DNA of 64,000 bases from Pantoea agglomerans (GCF_021397715.1 NZ_CP090209.1:100786-164785), one strand, 5' to 3'; shown: positions 1 to 9,134, counted from the first letter of the stretch. Made by a program: numbers and translations. The notes: generated by a model not told the origin, from the sequence alone.

Positions 1-102
1 CCGAACAGCAATACCTGCCTCAGCGGCACCGGTTTACTGCTGGCTGATGAGGCCCTGACGTCACTGTTCCCTGTCGGAACCCGCCTGTTGCTGTCGGTCT
101 GA
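1..102 (+). CDS. 3' end of an unidentified gene (truncated by window edge)
   Basis: The first frame is open from base 1 and ends at TGA 100-102, giving 33 residues that end in FPVGTRLLLSV. Only the C-terminus is visible, so no family can be assigned. The hydrophobic, Gly/Leu-rich ending could be a small beta-barrel tail domain, but that is a guess. It runs in the same direction as the HxlR gene 140 bp downstream. Confidence 0.4.
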   Translation, partial: PNSNTCLSGTGLLLADEALTSLFPVGTRLLLSV

Positions 103-241
103 AGCATTGCGCACCTCTGCTGGCTATCTGGTTTCGAAATAAAACCAGTTAACCATTATTAGCTGCGGTGGTTTTTTTTAGCAACCAGATTGACGATCGC
201 GGAGTATACTCAGCAGAACGCCTTAAAGCGCAGGAGTGAAC

Positions 242-697
242 ATGGCAAAACAATCCGCATTGTTAAACAGTGAATGTCCGGTGGCCCGAACGCTGGAAGC
301 GATAGGTGAACGCTGGTGTTTAATGATCGTTCGCGAGGCTTTCGACAACGTCCGCCGCTTCAGTGAATTTCAGAAAAACCTCGGGCTGGCGAAAAATATT
401 CTGGCCGCGCGGCTGAAATTGCTGGTGGAGCTGGGCGTGTTTGATCTGCGGCCTGCGTCTGACGGCAGCGCCTACAGCGAGTATGCACTGACAGAACGTG
501 GACGTGCGCTGTTTCCGATTATCGTGGCGATGCGCCAGTGGGGTGAACAGAATCTGTTTACCGCTGGCGAAGTCCATTCGGTGCTGATTGATAATCAGCG
601 TGAACAGCCGCTGCAGCCGCTGGCCGTGGTATCCGCCAGCGGAGAGCCGCTGGGGCCGGAGGATTGTCACCGTATACGGGTGACGAAAGGAGAGTGA
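242..697 (+). CDS. HxlR-family winged-helix transcriptional regulator
   Basis: This is a 151-residue HxlR-type regulator. Such proteins bind DNA as dimers and often sense electrophiles or oxidants through an N-terminal cysteine. The N-terminal SECPV followed by a GERWCLMIVREA helix, and the RFSEFQKNLGLAKNILAARL recognition region, fit the family. C12 sits where the redox cysteine of YodB/HypR-type members lies. I chose ATG 242 because AGGAG at 232-236 stands at normal distance from it; a GTG at 236 overlaps that ribosome site. It converges on the metallophosphoesterase gene, so its target is not evident from context. Confidence 0.85.
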   Translation: MAKQSALLNSECPVARTLEAIGERWCLMIVREAFDNVRRFSEFQKNLGLAKNILAARLKLLVELGVFDLRPASDGSAYSEYALTERGRALFPIIVAMRQWGEQNLFTAGEVHSVLIDNQREQPLQPLAVVSASGEPLGPEDCHRIRVTKGE

Positions 698-700
698 TCA

Positions 701-741
701 CAGCGGCCTGAACCGCACGCATCGCGGGTCAGGCCTCGCTG
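701..741. terminator. Imperfect hairpin between convergent genes
   Basis: CAGCG-GCCTGA at 701-711 pairs with the TCAGGCC-CGCTG side ending at 741, with one bulge and one mismatch. It lies in the 53-bp gap between the convergent HxlR and phosphoesterase genes and probably serves both. No clear T-run is present. Confidence 0.45.
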
Positions 742-750
742 ATCGGTGAA

Positions 751-1866
751 TCAGGGCTTGCCTCTCAGCGTAATGCGGGTCAGTTCTGACGGGCGGCCCA
801 GACGAACCGCCATTCCCGGCCAGAGCGCCGTGCCGTTATTGACATAGAGCTGCATACCGTCCACCTGATAAAGACCGGAAACAAAGCCACCATTGGGTTT
901 CGCAAACAACCGGTCCAGCCCGACGATCAGGCCGCCATGAGTATGACCGGAGAGCTGCACATCGACGCCCATCGCGGCGTTGTGTCGCGCATTACGGGGC
1001 TGATGATCCAGCAGGATGACCGGCGCATCGGCGGGCGCATTCTCCAGCGCTTTTGCCAGATCGGGGCCCGGTGAGTGTCTGGCGGGTGCCGATGCGTCCG
1101 GCAGACCGGCAATCACCAGTTTTGCCTCGCCACGCTGGATCACCCTGTGGCTGTTCAGCAACGGCTGAAGCCCCAGTGAAGCCAGATGTTCGGTCCAGAC
1201 TGCCTGATGGAAGAAATATTCATGATTCCCGGTGATTGCCCAGACGCCATCGGGTGCGTTGAGGTCGCGCAGCGGGGCGACATCGTTGCGGCGGTGTTCG
1301 AGACTGCCATCAATCACATCGCCGGTGACCACAATCAGATCAACCCCCAGCGACATCGCCTTTTTCACCGTTGCTGCACTCCAGTCCGCGTTAAACAAGC
1401 GTGTGATATGCAAATCTGTCAGCTGCAACAGCTGATAGCCGTCAAACTCCGCCGGCAGGCCGGGCACTACAAGAGTCACCTCTTTGACCGGCGGCACCCG
1501 TATCGCCTGCTGAACGCCCACCGCCGCCAGCACCATGGCGAACAGCACGGCCAGATAGCGTACGCCGGGGACCAGTTCCAGCGGATGGCGCAGCAGCAGG
1601 GCGAGCAGCGCGATAATATCTATCGCGATCTGGGTCAGCGCCAGCAGCAGCACGGTGCTGAAGGCCCAGTTGAACAGGATGATAATGATGCGCGGCATCT
1701 CTGCCGAGAAGAGGCCGCCCGAGGTGAAGCGGCTGACCAGCAGATATTGTGAGGCCAGCAGCACCAGCATCGATAACAGAATTTTGACGGCCAGCGGCAG
1801 GGATAAGGGAACAATGACGCGAGCAATGACATACCAGCTGGGTAAGCTGAAAATCAGGTGAAACAT
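751..1866 (-). CDS. Membrane-anchored calcineurin-like metallophosphoesterase (YaeI/YkuE type)
   Basis: The 371-residue protein has four hydrophobic segments in its first ~135 residues, then a complete calcineurin-like phosphoesterase domain. Motifs in order are QLTDLHIT, VVTGDVID, ITGNHEYF, LLDHQPR and SGHTHGG, which supply the Asp/His/Asn ligands of a two-metal centre. Such proteins hydrolyse phosphomonoesters or diesters; YaeI acts on lipid-linked substrates. The active domain could face either side of the membrane. Start ATG 1866 is preferred over an ATG 12 codons upstream because CAGGGAAA precedes it. It is a single-gene unit in its orientation; the substrate is unknown. Confidence 0.88.
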   Translation of the reverse strand: MFHLIFSLPSWYVIARVIVPLSLPLAVKILLSMLVLLASQYLLVSRFTSGGLFSAEMPRIIIILFNWAFSTVLLLALTQIAIDIIALLALLLRHPLELVPGVRYLAVLFAMVLAAVGVQQAIRVPPVKEVTLVVPGLPAEFDGYQLLQLTDLHITRLFNADWSAATVKKAMSLGVDLIVVTGDVIDGSLEHRRNDVAPLRDLNAPDGVWAITGNHEYFFHQAVWTEHLASLGLQPLLNSHRVIQRGEAKLVIAGLPDASAPARHSPGPDLAKALENAPADAPVILLDHQPRNARHNAAMGVDVQLSGHTHGGLIVGLDRLFAKPNGGFVSGLYQVDGMQLYVNNGTALWPGMAVRLGRPSELTRITLRGKP

Positions 1867-2126
1867 AGCAATTTTCCCTGTGAGCACCGAAGAACGGTGC
1901 AAGCCATAAAACGAGAACGTGCATTATTAACCGCGTCATCACGCGGGTCGCGCAGGCTGCTAGTGTATACGACTCTGCCGCAGTGTTGACTGTGCGACGA
2001 ATGCTATGTGCAGAGAAAACCGTGAACAGCGGCGGGACGGGCGGAAGCGGTGACGGGGCGCTGATGACACGGGCTGAAACAGCTCACTGCCTCACGGGAA
2101 GAATGGCCGGTAATCCGGCCACGGGC

Positions 2127-3350
2127 TTATCTGACCACCGGACGTTTGTTTTGCGACAGCGCCGCCATAAAGGCGTCATCCAGATGCAGATGCTGCTTAA
2201 CCAGTGCCGGAGGCGTGCTGGCCAGCCACTGGTTGAGCGAGAAATCGGCGTAATAGTCGCTCTTAAACAGCTCCAGGAAGCGTAACGGGCCCTTGCCGGT
2301 ATTTTCGATGTAATGGCCCATCGCGAACGGCACATAGCCGACATCACCGGCCCGGTAATCAAACGTCCGCGCCTGACCCGATGAGGCAAACACGCCCATC
2401 CGGCCTTCGCCTTCCAGATAATATTGCCACTCATCGTTATTGGGATGCCAGTGCAGCTCACGCAGTCCACCGGGTTCGATTTCGACCAGCGCCGCCGCGA
2501 TATCTTTGGCGATCGGAAAGTTAGAGGAGTCGGTGATGCGAACCGTCCCGCCCGGCGCTTTGATCGGGTCCTGGGCCAGCATGTGATGGGTAAAACGCAG
2601 GGCCGATCGGCTGCCGCCCTGAACCGTGTCGCCAGCGGGTCGATCGGGTGGCGTACCGGCGAAAATGTATTCGTCAGCCGGAGACGGCAGCTGAGAGAAG
2701 GTGGATACCGGCAGCTGGAAGTTTTTGGCAAGGATCTCCGGCGGAATATGCTTAAACCAGTCGGAGAGCAGGAACGTGCTGTCCTCATCGAAATTGCCAT
2801 CGTCAAAGGCCAGTAAAAATTCACAGCCGTCGGGTCCCAGCCCCTGAATGGAGTGCGGGATGCCGGGCGGGAAATACCACAGGTCACCGACGCCGATATC
2901 ATCGACGAACCAGCCGCCGTGCGCATCGAAAGCGGTGACCCGCGCGGTTCCGTAGGTCATGTAAGCCCATTCTGCTTCTTTGTGCCAGTGCAGTTCACGA
3001 ATACCGCCTGCGTTGAGACGCATATCGACCCCGGCGATGGTGGTTGAGATGCCCAGCTCACGCTGAGTCACCTGTCGGGTCCAGCCGCCGCTGCCTTTGC
3101 GGACGTGCGCATCGCTGAAACTGTAACGCAGATTGGGCAGGGTGCCGCTGTCCGTGGCGGGCGGATTAACCAGATCCGGGTTTTCCGCTTCACGAATGGG
3201 ATCGTGCGGACCCGGATCGCGACCACCGGATTGCGCACCGGCCGGATAACTCCTGACCTGATTATCATGGGCATGTACCTGACCCGCGGCCAATGCGACC
3301 GTACCACCGGCGGCAAAGGCCATAAAGCGTCGTCTGCTCAATACTGTCAT
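2127..3350 (-). CDS. Tat-exported bicupin oxalate decarboxylase
   Basis: The 407-residue protein is a bicupin of the OxdC/OxdD family, which converts oxalate to formate and CO2 with manganese and consumes a proton. An N-terminal SRRRFM motif plus a hydrophobic stretch ending in VHA (~residue 27) is a twin-arginine signal, so a folded, metal-loaded enzyme is probably sent to the periplasm. Both metal sites are intact: H121, H123, E127, H166 in cupin 1 and H300, H302, E307, H346 in cupin 2. The flexible lid reads DEDST (188-192) where Bacillus subtilis OxdC has SENST; the key glutamate (E189) is kept, which favours decarboxylase over oxidase activity. ATG 3350 is chosen because it places the RR motif correctly. 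The gene lies downstream of the YdeP-like gene, separated by a terminator. Confidence 0.9.
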   Translation of the reverse strand: MTVLSRRRFMAFAAGGTVALAAGQVHAHDNQVRSYPAGAQSGGRDPGPHDPIREAENPDLVNPPATDSGTLPNLRYSFSDAHVRKGSGGWTRQVTQRELGISTTIAGVDMRLNAGGIRELHWHKEAEWAYMTYGTARVTAFDAHGGWFVDDIGVGDLWYFPPGIPHSIQGLGPDGCEFLLAFDDGNFDEDSTFLLSDWFKHIPPEILAKNFQLPVSTFSQLPSPADEYIFAGTPPDRPAGDTVQGGSRSALRFTHHMLAQDPIKAPGGTVRITDSSNFPIAKDIAAALVEIEPGGLRELHWHPNNDEWQYYLEGEGRMGVFASSGQARTFDYRAGDVGYVPFAMGHYIENTGKGPLRFLELFKSDYYADFSLNQWLASTPPALVKQHLHLDDAFMAALSQNKRPVVR

Positions 3351-3721
3351 GCGTTTGCTTCCTTCCACTGTGAGTTGTTGAGGGGCAGCGATGGGTGCTG
3401 CATAACCGTTATAAGAGCAGATGAAAGGTTGCGTTTAACAAATTTGTAACGTCATCAGGCGACAAACAGACCGGTAAGCATTATTGATGCGTTGTCGGGC
3501 TGAGCGAAGAATGTTGCGCGTTGAGTTGAGGTATAACTTCGGGCAAAAAACGGCCCTGATAATCGCATTAAATGCCTAATTGAAAGGCGTGCGTTTAATT
3601 GCGGTTGAATGAGTGAGACAGGTTACGTCTGACATCTCTTGTTACGGATAGGGTAATTAAAATTTAACTCTTAGCAGGCTAGTGATACCTTTTTCGCCGG
3701 CGTTACCTGCCGCCGCGAGCT
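3351..3721. other. Intergenic region upstream of the oxalate decarboxylase
   Basis: No gene is supported here. It should hold the promoter of the oxalate decarboxylase, reading leftwards. Around 3562-3610 there is a loose inverted arrangement (CGCATTAAA facing TTTAATTGCG) with no assigned role. Confidence 0.4.
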
Positions 3722-3752
3722 AAAAAAAGGTTGCCTGAGCGTCAGGCAACCT
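3722..3752 (-). terminator. Intrinsic terminator of the YdeP-like gene
   Basis: AGGTTGCCTGA (3728-3738) pairs perfectly with TCAGGCAACCT (3742-3752) around a 3-base loop. On the minus strand the stem is followed by seven Ts. It lies 34 bp past the stop codon of the YdeP-like gene and separates it from the oxalate decarboxylase. Confidence 0.9.
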
Positions 3753-3785
3753 GGACTGATACTGCCTCCGACACCCGCCGGAAGA

Positions 3786-6113
3786 TTAACGTAATATGCC
3801 CGACGTAGTGGTCGTTTCGTCGGTAACCCGCGTCATCGTCACCGGAATGCTTTTATACGCCGGTATACCACTCTGCGTATCGTGACTGTCGAGCGGCACC
3901 ATCACGTTAGCTTCAGGGTAGTAAGCACCGACGGAACCGGGCGCCATATCGATAATCACAATCGTCAGGTTTTTCATCTGCCGCGAGGTGGGATGACCGT
4001 CCGGGTCCAGCGCCATTAAATCGACCCGATCGCCCACCCGCAGCTCACGTTTCTCGGCCTCTTCGGCATTAATAAACAGCACATCACGGCGACCGGTCAC
4101 ACCACGATAGCGGTCGTTCAGGCCGTACAGTGTGGTGTTGTACTGATCGTGACTGCGCAGCGTGGTGAGCACCAGATCGTGACACTTCAGCGAACGGGGA
4201 TCTTCATTAATTCCCTGCATCACTTTGAACTGTGCGCGGCCTGACGGCGTATTCCAGACCCGCTCAGAAGCGGCATTATGAAGCCGGAAGCCGCCCGGCT
4301 GCTTCACCCGCTCATTGAAATTTTCAAACGCCGGGAAGACGGCTTCGATTGCGTCACGGATGCGGTTGTAATCGGCGGCCATTGCGCGCCAGTCGACCAC
4401 GCTGTCAGGCAGGGTCGCCTCGGCCAGCGCGGCGACCAGCGCCGGCTCAGATTTCAGGTGCGGTGAAGCCGGTTCCAGAGAGCCGCGAGAGGCGTGCACC
4501 ATAGACATGGAATCTTCCACCGTGACGCTTTGCGCGCCGGTCGCCTGAATGTCAGTCTCCGTGCGGCCCAGCACCGGCAGCAGGTAATTATGTTTGCCGA
4601 GCAGCAGGTGAGAGCGGTTGAGCTTGGTGGCCATGTGTACCACCAGGTCAAGGTTGCGCATCGCCGGGAATGTCACCTGGGGATCGGAAATGGCTTCAGC
4701 CAGATTACCGCCCAGACAGAGCAGGGCTTTGGCTTTACCGTCCCGCATCGCCTGAATGGCCTGAATGGCACCGTGACCGTGTTTCTGCGGCGGGCGGAAG
4801 CCAAACACCTTTTCCAGGTTATCGAGCAGCGACTGCGGCGGGATCTCGGTGATACCGACGGTGCGGTCGCCCTGCACGTTAGAGTGTCCACGCAGTGGAC
4901 AGATCCCGGCACCGGGTTTGCCAATATTGCCGCGCAGCAACAGCAGGTTGGCAATTTGCTGCACGTTCTGGGTGCCATACTGATGCTGGGTAATGCCCAT
5001 GCCGTAACAGATGATCGTACGTTCAGCGCTGGCATACAGCCGGGCGATATGCTGGATCTCTTCACGCGCCATGCCTGACACCTTGAGGATGTGGTCCCAG
5101 TCGGTGCTGTCAAGATCGGCCTTCAGAGCGTCGAATCCTTCGGTGTGCTGGGCGATGAAGTCTTCGTCGATCACCCCTGGCTCACCATTGCTTAGCGCCT
5201 CCTGGTGCATTGTCAGCAGGATTTTCATCACGCCTTTCAGCATCGCCGCATCGCCGCCGACCCGCACTTTGTAATAGGTCGAAGCCAGTTCGGTGGAGCT
5301 GAGGGAAAGCATTTCAATCGGACTCTGAGGGGAGGTAAAGCGCTCAAGCCCGCGTTCACGCAACGGGTTAATTGCCACGATAGTCGCGCCACGTTTAGAG
5401 ACTTCACGCAGAGTGCCGAGCATCCGCGGATGGTTGGTGCCAGGGTTGTGACCGATGCACAGCACCAGATCGCAATGGTCAAAATCTTCCAGCTCTACCG
5501 TGCCTTTGCCGACGCCGATCGATTCTGGCAAACCGACGCTGGTTGGTTCATGACACATGTTGGAACAGTCGGGAAAGTTATTGGTGCCATATTCACGGGC
5601 AAAGAGCTGCCACAGGAAAGCCGCTTCGTTAGAGGCGCGACCCGAGGTGTAAAACTCCACGCTGTCGGGATCGTCATAGCTACGCAGGTGTTCGCCGATC
5701 TCCTTAAACGCGGTTTCCCACTCAATCGGCTGATAGGTATCGGTGGCCGCATCGTACTTCATCGGATGCGTCAGACGCCCTTCACCTTCCAGATGTAACG
5801 CACTGCGCTGCCACAGTTCAGTGACGGTGTGAGCAGCAAAGAATTCTGGCGTGGTGCGTTTGCTGGTGGCTTCCCAGGAGACCGCTTTCGCGCCATTTTC
5901 ACAAAATTCAAACGAGGAGGCATGTTGCGGATCGGGCCAGGCGCAGCCCGGACAGTCAAAGCCCTGCGGCTGATTAACTTTAAACAGGGCAATCACATCC
6001 TGTTTCACTGACATCTGACCACGGATCGCATCGGCGACCGCTTTCAGGGCTCCCCAGCCGCCTGCTGCGCCACCGTACGGGGCGATACCGGTTGTGCGAT
6101 TTTGCTCTTTCAT
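3786..6113 (-). CDS. ydeP: YdeP-type molybdopterin oxidoreductase (formate dehydrogenase H-like)
   Basis: This 775-residue cytoplasmic protein matches recalled E. coli YdeP over its full length, a relative of formate dehydrogenase alpha subunits that carries a bis-MGD molybdenum cofactor. Visible landmarks are GAAGGWGA near the N-terminus, FDCPGC (C54, C57), the NFPDCSNMCHEPTSVGL segment, GHNPGTNHPRM, YGMGITQHQYGTQN and a C-terminal SHDQYNTT cofactor-binding lobe. C187 occupies the position of the selenocysteine in FdhF. In E. coli, YdeP contributes to acid resistance, but its substrate is not firmly established. Start ATG 6113 has GGAG four bases upstream and is preferred over ATG 6125. Its position beside an oxalate decarboxylase, whose product is formate, is suggestive. 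Confidence 0.93.
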   Translation of the reverse strand: MKEQNRTTGIAPYGGAAGGWGALKAVADAIRGQMSVKQDVIALFKVNQPQGFDCPGCAWPDPQHASSFEFCENGAKAVSWEATSKRTTPEFFAAHTVTELWQRSALHLEGEGRLTHPMKYDAATDTYQPIEWETAFKEIGEHLRSYDDPDSVEFYTSGRASNEAAFLWQLFAREYGTNNFPDCSNMCHEPTSVGLPESIGVGKGTVELEDFDHCDLVLCIGHNPGTNHPRMLGTLREVSKRGATIVAINPLRERGLERFTSPQSPIEMLSLSSTELASTYYKVRVGGDAAMLKGVMKILLTMHQEALSNGEPGVIDEDFIAQHTEGFDALKADLDSTDWDHILKVSGMAREEIQHIARLYASAERTIICYGMGITQHQYGTQNVQQIANLLLLRGNIGKPGAGICPLRGHSNVQGDRTVGITEIPPQSLLDNLEKVFGFRPPQKHGHGAIQAIQAMRDGKAKALLCLGGNLAEAISDPQVTFPAMRNLDLVVHMATKLNRSHLLLGKHNYLLPVLGRTETDIQATGAQSVTVEDSMSMVHASRGSLEPASPHLKSEPALVAALAEATLPDSVVDWRAMAADYNRIRDAIEAVFPAFENFNERVKQPGGFRLHNAASERVWNTPSGRAQFKVMQGINEDPRSLKCHDLVLTTLRSHDQYNTTLYGLNDRYRGVTGRRDVLFINAEEAEKRELRVGDRVDLMALDPDGHPTSRQMKNLTIVIIDMAPGSVGAYYPEANVMVPLDSHDTQSGIPAYKSIPVTMTRVTDETTTTSGILR

Positions 6114-6267
6114 AATGCTCCACATTGTCTCTATTGTTATTTGCTAAGTCTGGTACACAAATAACCAAAACAGGGTGGATGCAGCCCATTATTTGATGAA
6201 AATTTTTCTCAAAATGTTTCTGTCAGACGATGCCAGATTACTGTCTGGTCATCAGCATAAATAAAGA

Positions 6268-6287
6268 CTGGCGCCCTAAAGCGCCAG
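6268..6287 (-). terminator. Hairpin terminating the acyltransferase transcript
   Basis: CTGGCGC (6268-6274) and GCGCCAG (6281-6287) form a stem with a 6-base loop. On the minus strand the stem is followed by a T-rich stretch (TCTTTATTTAT). It lies 84 bp past the stop of the acyltransferase gene. Confidence 0.6.
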
Positions 6288-6370
6288 CAGAGAAATAAAC
6301 GAACCGAAACAGTACAGCGCAATAATCAGGCTATCGTTACGCTATTATTGTGTCCGGAAAAGGCGAGAGT

Positions 6371-7489
6371 TTAACTGGCAACAGCCAGCGGTTTTGCCGG
6401 TTTCGCTTTCAGGCCAAACAGGGTTGCGAGTAGCGCCTGACGCTTGATGACCATATAGCACAGCGCACTCAGCCCTGACGCAATGGCGGTGACGATCAGC
6501 ACATAAGTCACAGGGTAATTATCCGGCAGGTAGTCATCCAGCAGCCAGGCGAAACCAATCGCGATAGGATAGTGCAGAATATAAACCACCAGCGCAGAGT
6601 CAACTACGGTGTTAACGATGCGGCTCTCTTTGAACCTTAACTTTTCAAAAAAGAAGATCACCCAGTAGGAAAAAATCACCGAGAAAACACTACTGAGCAG
6701 TACCGGGATATATTTCGCCACGCCCTGCAGATTAAATTTCAGCGTCAGGAAGAAAGCGATATAACAGCCAATGGCCAGCAGCGTCACAAAGGCCGTGTTC
6801 AGCAGCGGATGTTTCGCTAATTGCGGGATGGCATCACGATTAAGATAGAGGACATAGCCTGCCGCATAATAAACGCAGAAACGCGCCGTCACCGGAATTA
6901 ACGTGATCAGCTCGCCCAGATCTTTTACCGCGAATTTCACCACAAACAGACTGTTCGCCGCGACTATCAGCGCTGCCAGCCAGACCGTAAACGGCAGGCG
7001 TCGGGCAAGGGTGGCCAGCTGCGCGTAGAGGCGGGCAGGAACGAAAAAGGAAATGACCGAAAGCGACACCAGGAACCACAAGTGATGCAGTTGCATATAG
7101 GCGGCCAGCAAACCACTGGTCGTGGTATCAACCCCTTTAATCGTCGTGCTCAGCCAGTACATCACGCCGGGTATAAAGGCGAAGGCGGCCAGCAGCGGAA
7201 CCAGCACCCGCTTGCGGCGATTATCGAAGAAAAAGGCCTGCCCCTTGCGTAAGAAAACCATCGCCGAGAACATGCCGGAAAGGAAGAAAAAGGCCTCCAT
7301 CCGAAAGGTATGGATAAATTCGATCAGCGAGCTAAAGATCAATGACTCATTTTTATCCGAAACGTAATACCAGCTATTACCGCCTGGCAGACTTCGGGCC
7401 GCATGATATAAAACCCCTTCAAGGATAAGTATGGCGCGCAGAAAATCGAGGCCGATATTTCGGCTCGATAAAAAAGAGGGTGTAGTCAC
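6371..7489 (-). CDS. Acyltransferase-3 (AT3/OafA/OpgC-type) integral membrane protein
   Basis: The 372-residue protein has about ten membrane segments and the AT3 signature: GLDFLRAILILEGVLYHAAR near the N-terminus (Arg and His of the presumed catalytic pair) and FRMEAFFFLSGMFSAM. AT3 enzymes move acetyl or other acyl groups from the cytoplasm onto periplasmic or surface glycans, or onto osmoregulated glucans (OpgC). Start GTG 7489 is chosen because AAGG lies eight bases upstream and the protein then begins TTPSFLSS; a start 22 codons further out lacks a ribosome site. It is transcribed divergently from an exported SGNH hydrolase, and such domains are often fused to AT3, so the two may act on the same substrate. 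Confidence 0.85.
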   Translation of the reverse strand: MTTPSFLSSRNIGLDFLRAILILEGVLYHAARSLPGGNSWYYVSDKNESLIFSSLIEFIHTFRMEAFFFLSGMFSAMVFLRKGQAFFFDNRRKRVLVPLLAAFAFIPGVMYWLSTTIKGVDTTTSGLLAAYMQLHHLWFLVSLSVISFFVPARLYAQLATLARRLPFTVWLAALIVAANSLFVVKFAVKDLGELITLIPVTARFCVYYAAGYVLYLNRDAIPQLAKHPLLNTAFVTLLAIGCYIAFFLTLKFNLQGVAKYIPVLLSSVFSVIFSYWVIFFFEKLRFKESRIVNTVVDSALVVYILHYPIAIGFAWLLDDYLPDNYPVTYVLIVTAIASGLSALCYMVIKRQALLATLFGLKAKPAKPLAVAS

Positions 7490-8022
7490 TTTTATTACCT
7501 TAATAAATGACGGAGTGTTGGGGTCTGAGGCGACCTTGTAGCGGCAGAATATCACTCTGAAGTTTAATTAACATATTGCACGACACTTTTCAGAATTCCC
7601 CCAGCGTGCCGTTCTGTCTGATCCATAAATTATGATAAACCGGCCTGGCCCTTTTCTGACGCCGCTTTTTTATCTGAAAATGGCCTCTGCGGGTGGGCGT
7701 CAGGCACGATTTCCCGCCCAAACCCTTGCTGTGCGGCGATTTCGTTATCCGGAAAAAGGCCGGGCGGATGAAGCCCTGCTTAACTGATGCTTAAAAATGC
7801 AGCAAAAATCGCCCCGGTTGCTGATGTTTTCTGGCCGCTGAGGCGCGCCTTTTTTTGTGGCCCGACATCGGCGGAGGTAATGATTGGTTGCTAAAGGGTT
7901 CGCTTATTCGCCTCTTTTTCTCTTCAGGCGGGATAAGGGGAAGAGGGGACGGCAAAATTATTTTGCCGCAGGCGAAATATCACTGATAATCTTTTTTTTC
8001 GGTTATGTCAGAGTGACGCCCA
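7490..8022. other. Divergent intergenic region with hairpin 7950-7968
   Basis: This 533-bp region separates the acyltransferase and hydrolase genes and must carry both promoters. CGGCAAAA (7950-7957) and TTTTGCCG (7961-7968) form a hairpin with a 3-base loop, followed after about 23 bases by a run of eight Ts (7991-7998) just ahead of the hydrolase. A GGCGCGCC palindrome followed by seven Ts lies near 7843-7857. Either could attenuate rightward transcription. No coding gene is supported. Confidence 0.4.
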
Positions 8023-8859
8023 ATGAGAAATTTGCTCCTTACACTGTTTGTATCTTTCCCGCTTTGCTTATTTTCCGGCGTGTCACTGGCAGCCATGCAG
8101 GACGGTAAATATATTATCGAAGCCTATGGCGGTTCCAGCACCAAAGGCGCGATGGCCGTCAGAAAGGACGGTAAATTACGGGCTACGCTGACAAAAAATA
8201 ACGAAATCTCGCAGCTGGGCCAGATGCTGAAAGCTAAATATGGCGCTAACGTCGAGATCGTCAATAAAGGTGAGCTGTCGGCGCAGTCGAAGGATCTGTT
8301 ACAGGGCCGCTATTTTTACCGCAAGAACAAAAGCTGGCGCGAAGAGATGGCGGCTTCGCCCGCCGATCTGATCCTGCTTAACTTTGCCACCAACGATGCT
8401 CGTCATTATCACTTCAAAGATATTGAACCGGATTATATCGTCAGTCCGGCGCAATACCGGGCAATCATGTCTGAACTGATCGCCGTGGCGCAGCAGTACG
8501 GCAAAGCGGTGATTGTGCAGGAGCCGCATCCGTTGTGCGGGCGGGCGGAAAAATGGAACGTTGCACCCTATGTGGCGCAGATCGATAACCTGACCCAGGC
8601 TGATGACGTGCCGCTGGTCCGGCAGTACCAGCGCATTCAGGAGATCGGGAACTGGCAGGCGATGATGTCACCCGACTGCATTCATCCCTCCGAAGCGCTC
8701 TATCAGATCAAAGCGCAGGAGACTTTCAGGGTAGTTGATCGTCAGTATGGCGCACAGATTAAGGCTGCGATTAATGCCCCGTCAGCGGCTGTTCCGCCAT
8801 CTTCACGCGCCGCCACAGACCGCCAGGGCGACAATGCCGGCGGCCAGGATGCCGGATAA
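8023..8859 (+). CDS. Exported SGNH/GDSL-type hydrolase
   Basis: The 278-residue protein starts with a Sec signal peptide (hydrophobic core, likely cleaved near SLAA at 21-24). The mature part shows SGNH blocks: YGGSSTKG at 35-42 (Ser38 as nucleophile; GGS instead of GDS), NKGELS for the glycine block, LNFATND for the asparagine block, and DCIHPS for the Asp-His pair. These enzymes are esterases or acetylhydrolases, often acting on acylated glycans. The last ~30 residues are Ala/Ser/Gly-rich and look unstructured. The ribosome site before ATG 8023 is weak. The neighbouring divergent AT3 gene suggests a split acyltransferase/esterase pair. Confidence 0.75.
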   Translation: MRNLLLTLFVSFPLCLFSGVSLAAMQDGKYIIEAYGGSSTKGAMAVRKDGKLRATLTKNNEISQLGQMLKAKYGANVEIVNKGELSAQSKDLLQGRYFYRKNKSWREEMAASPADLILLNFATNDARHYHFKDIEPDYIVSPAQYRAIMSELIAVAQQYGKAVIVQEPHPLCGRAEKWNVAPYVAQIDNLTQADDVPLVRQYQRIQEIGNWQAMMSPDCIHPSEALYQIKAQETFRVVDRQYGAQIKAAINAPSAAVPPSSRAATDRQGDNAGGQDAG

Positions 8860-8963
8860 ACGCACTTGCGGGCAGGCGCTGGAAAATGCCCGCTAAACTG
8901 CCGCCCGATCAGTGATCTGGCGACGAAGAGTGTGGCTTTTGCCGCTTTGGTTAAAAAAGCGCG

Positions 8964-9134
8964 TCAAAGGTAGTGGCGGACACCATAAACGGCCCAGAAC
9001 AGGGCATTGGCACCGAGATAAGCCCAGCATCCCCAGTAGGCAATCGGTTCGCGTTTGGTTCGGAGTTTAGGCAGGAATGCCAGTAAATAAAGCGCTGAGG
9101 CGATAAGCGAAACGAAATAGAAAAATTTCATCAT
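8964..9134 (-). CDS. Small two-helix membrane protein (56 aa)
   Basis: This short frame starts at ATG 9134 with AGGAG six bases upstream and ends at TGA 8964. The peptide begins MMKFFYFVSLIASALYLL and ends ALFWAVYGVRHYL. It has two hydrophobic helices (about residues 3-21 and 32-51) joined by a basic loop (KLRTKREP), so it is very probably an inner-membrane miniprotein. I do not recognise the family. It lies alone between the hydrolase and the RND pump, on the opposite strand to both. The strong ribosome site and clean membrane topology argue for a real gene. Confidence 0.7.
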   Translation of the reverse strand: MMKFFYFVSLIASALYLLAFLPKLRTKREPIAYWGCWAYLGANALFWAVYGVRHYL

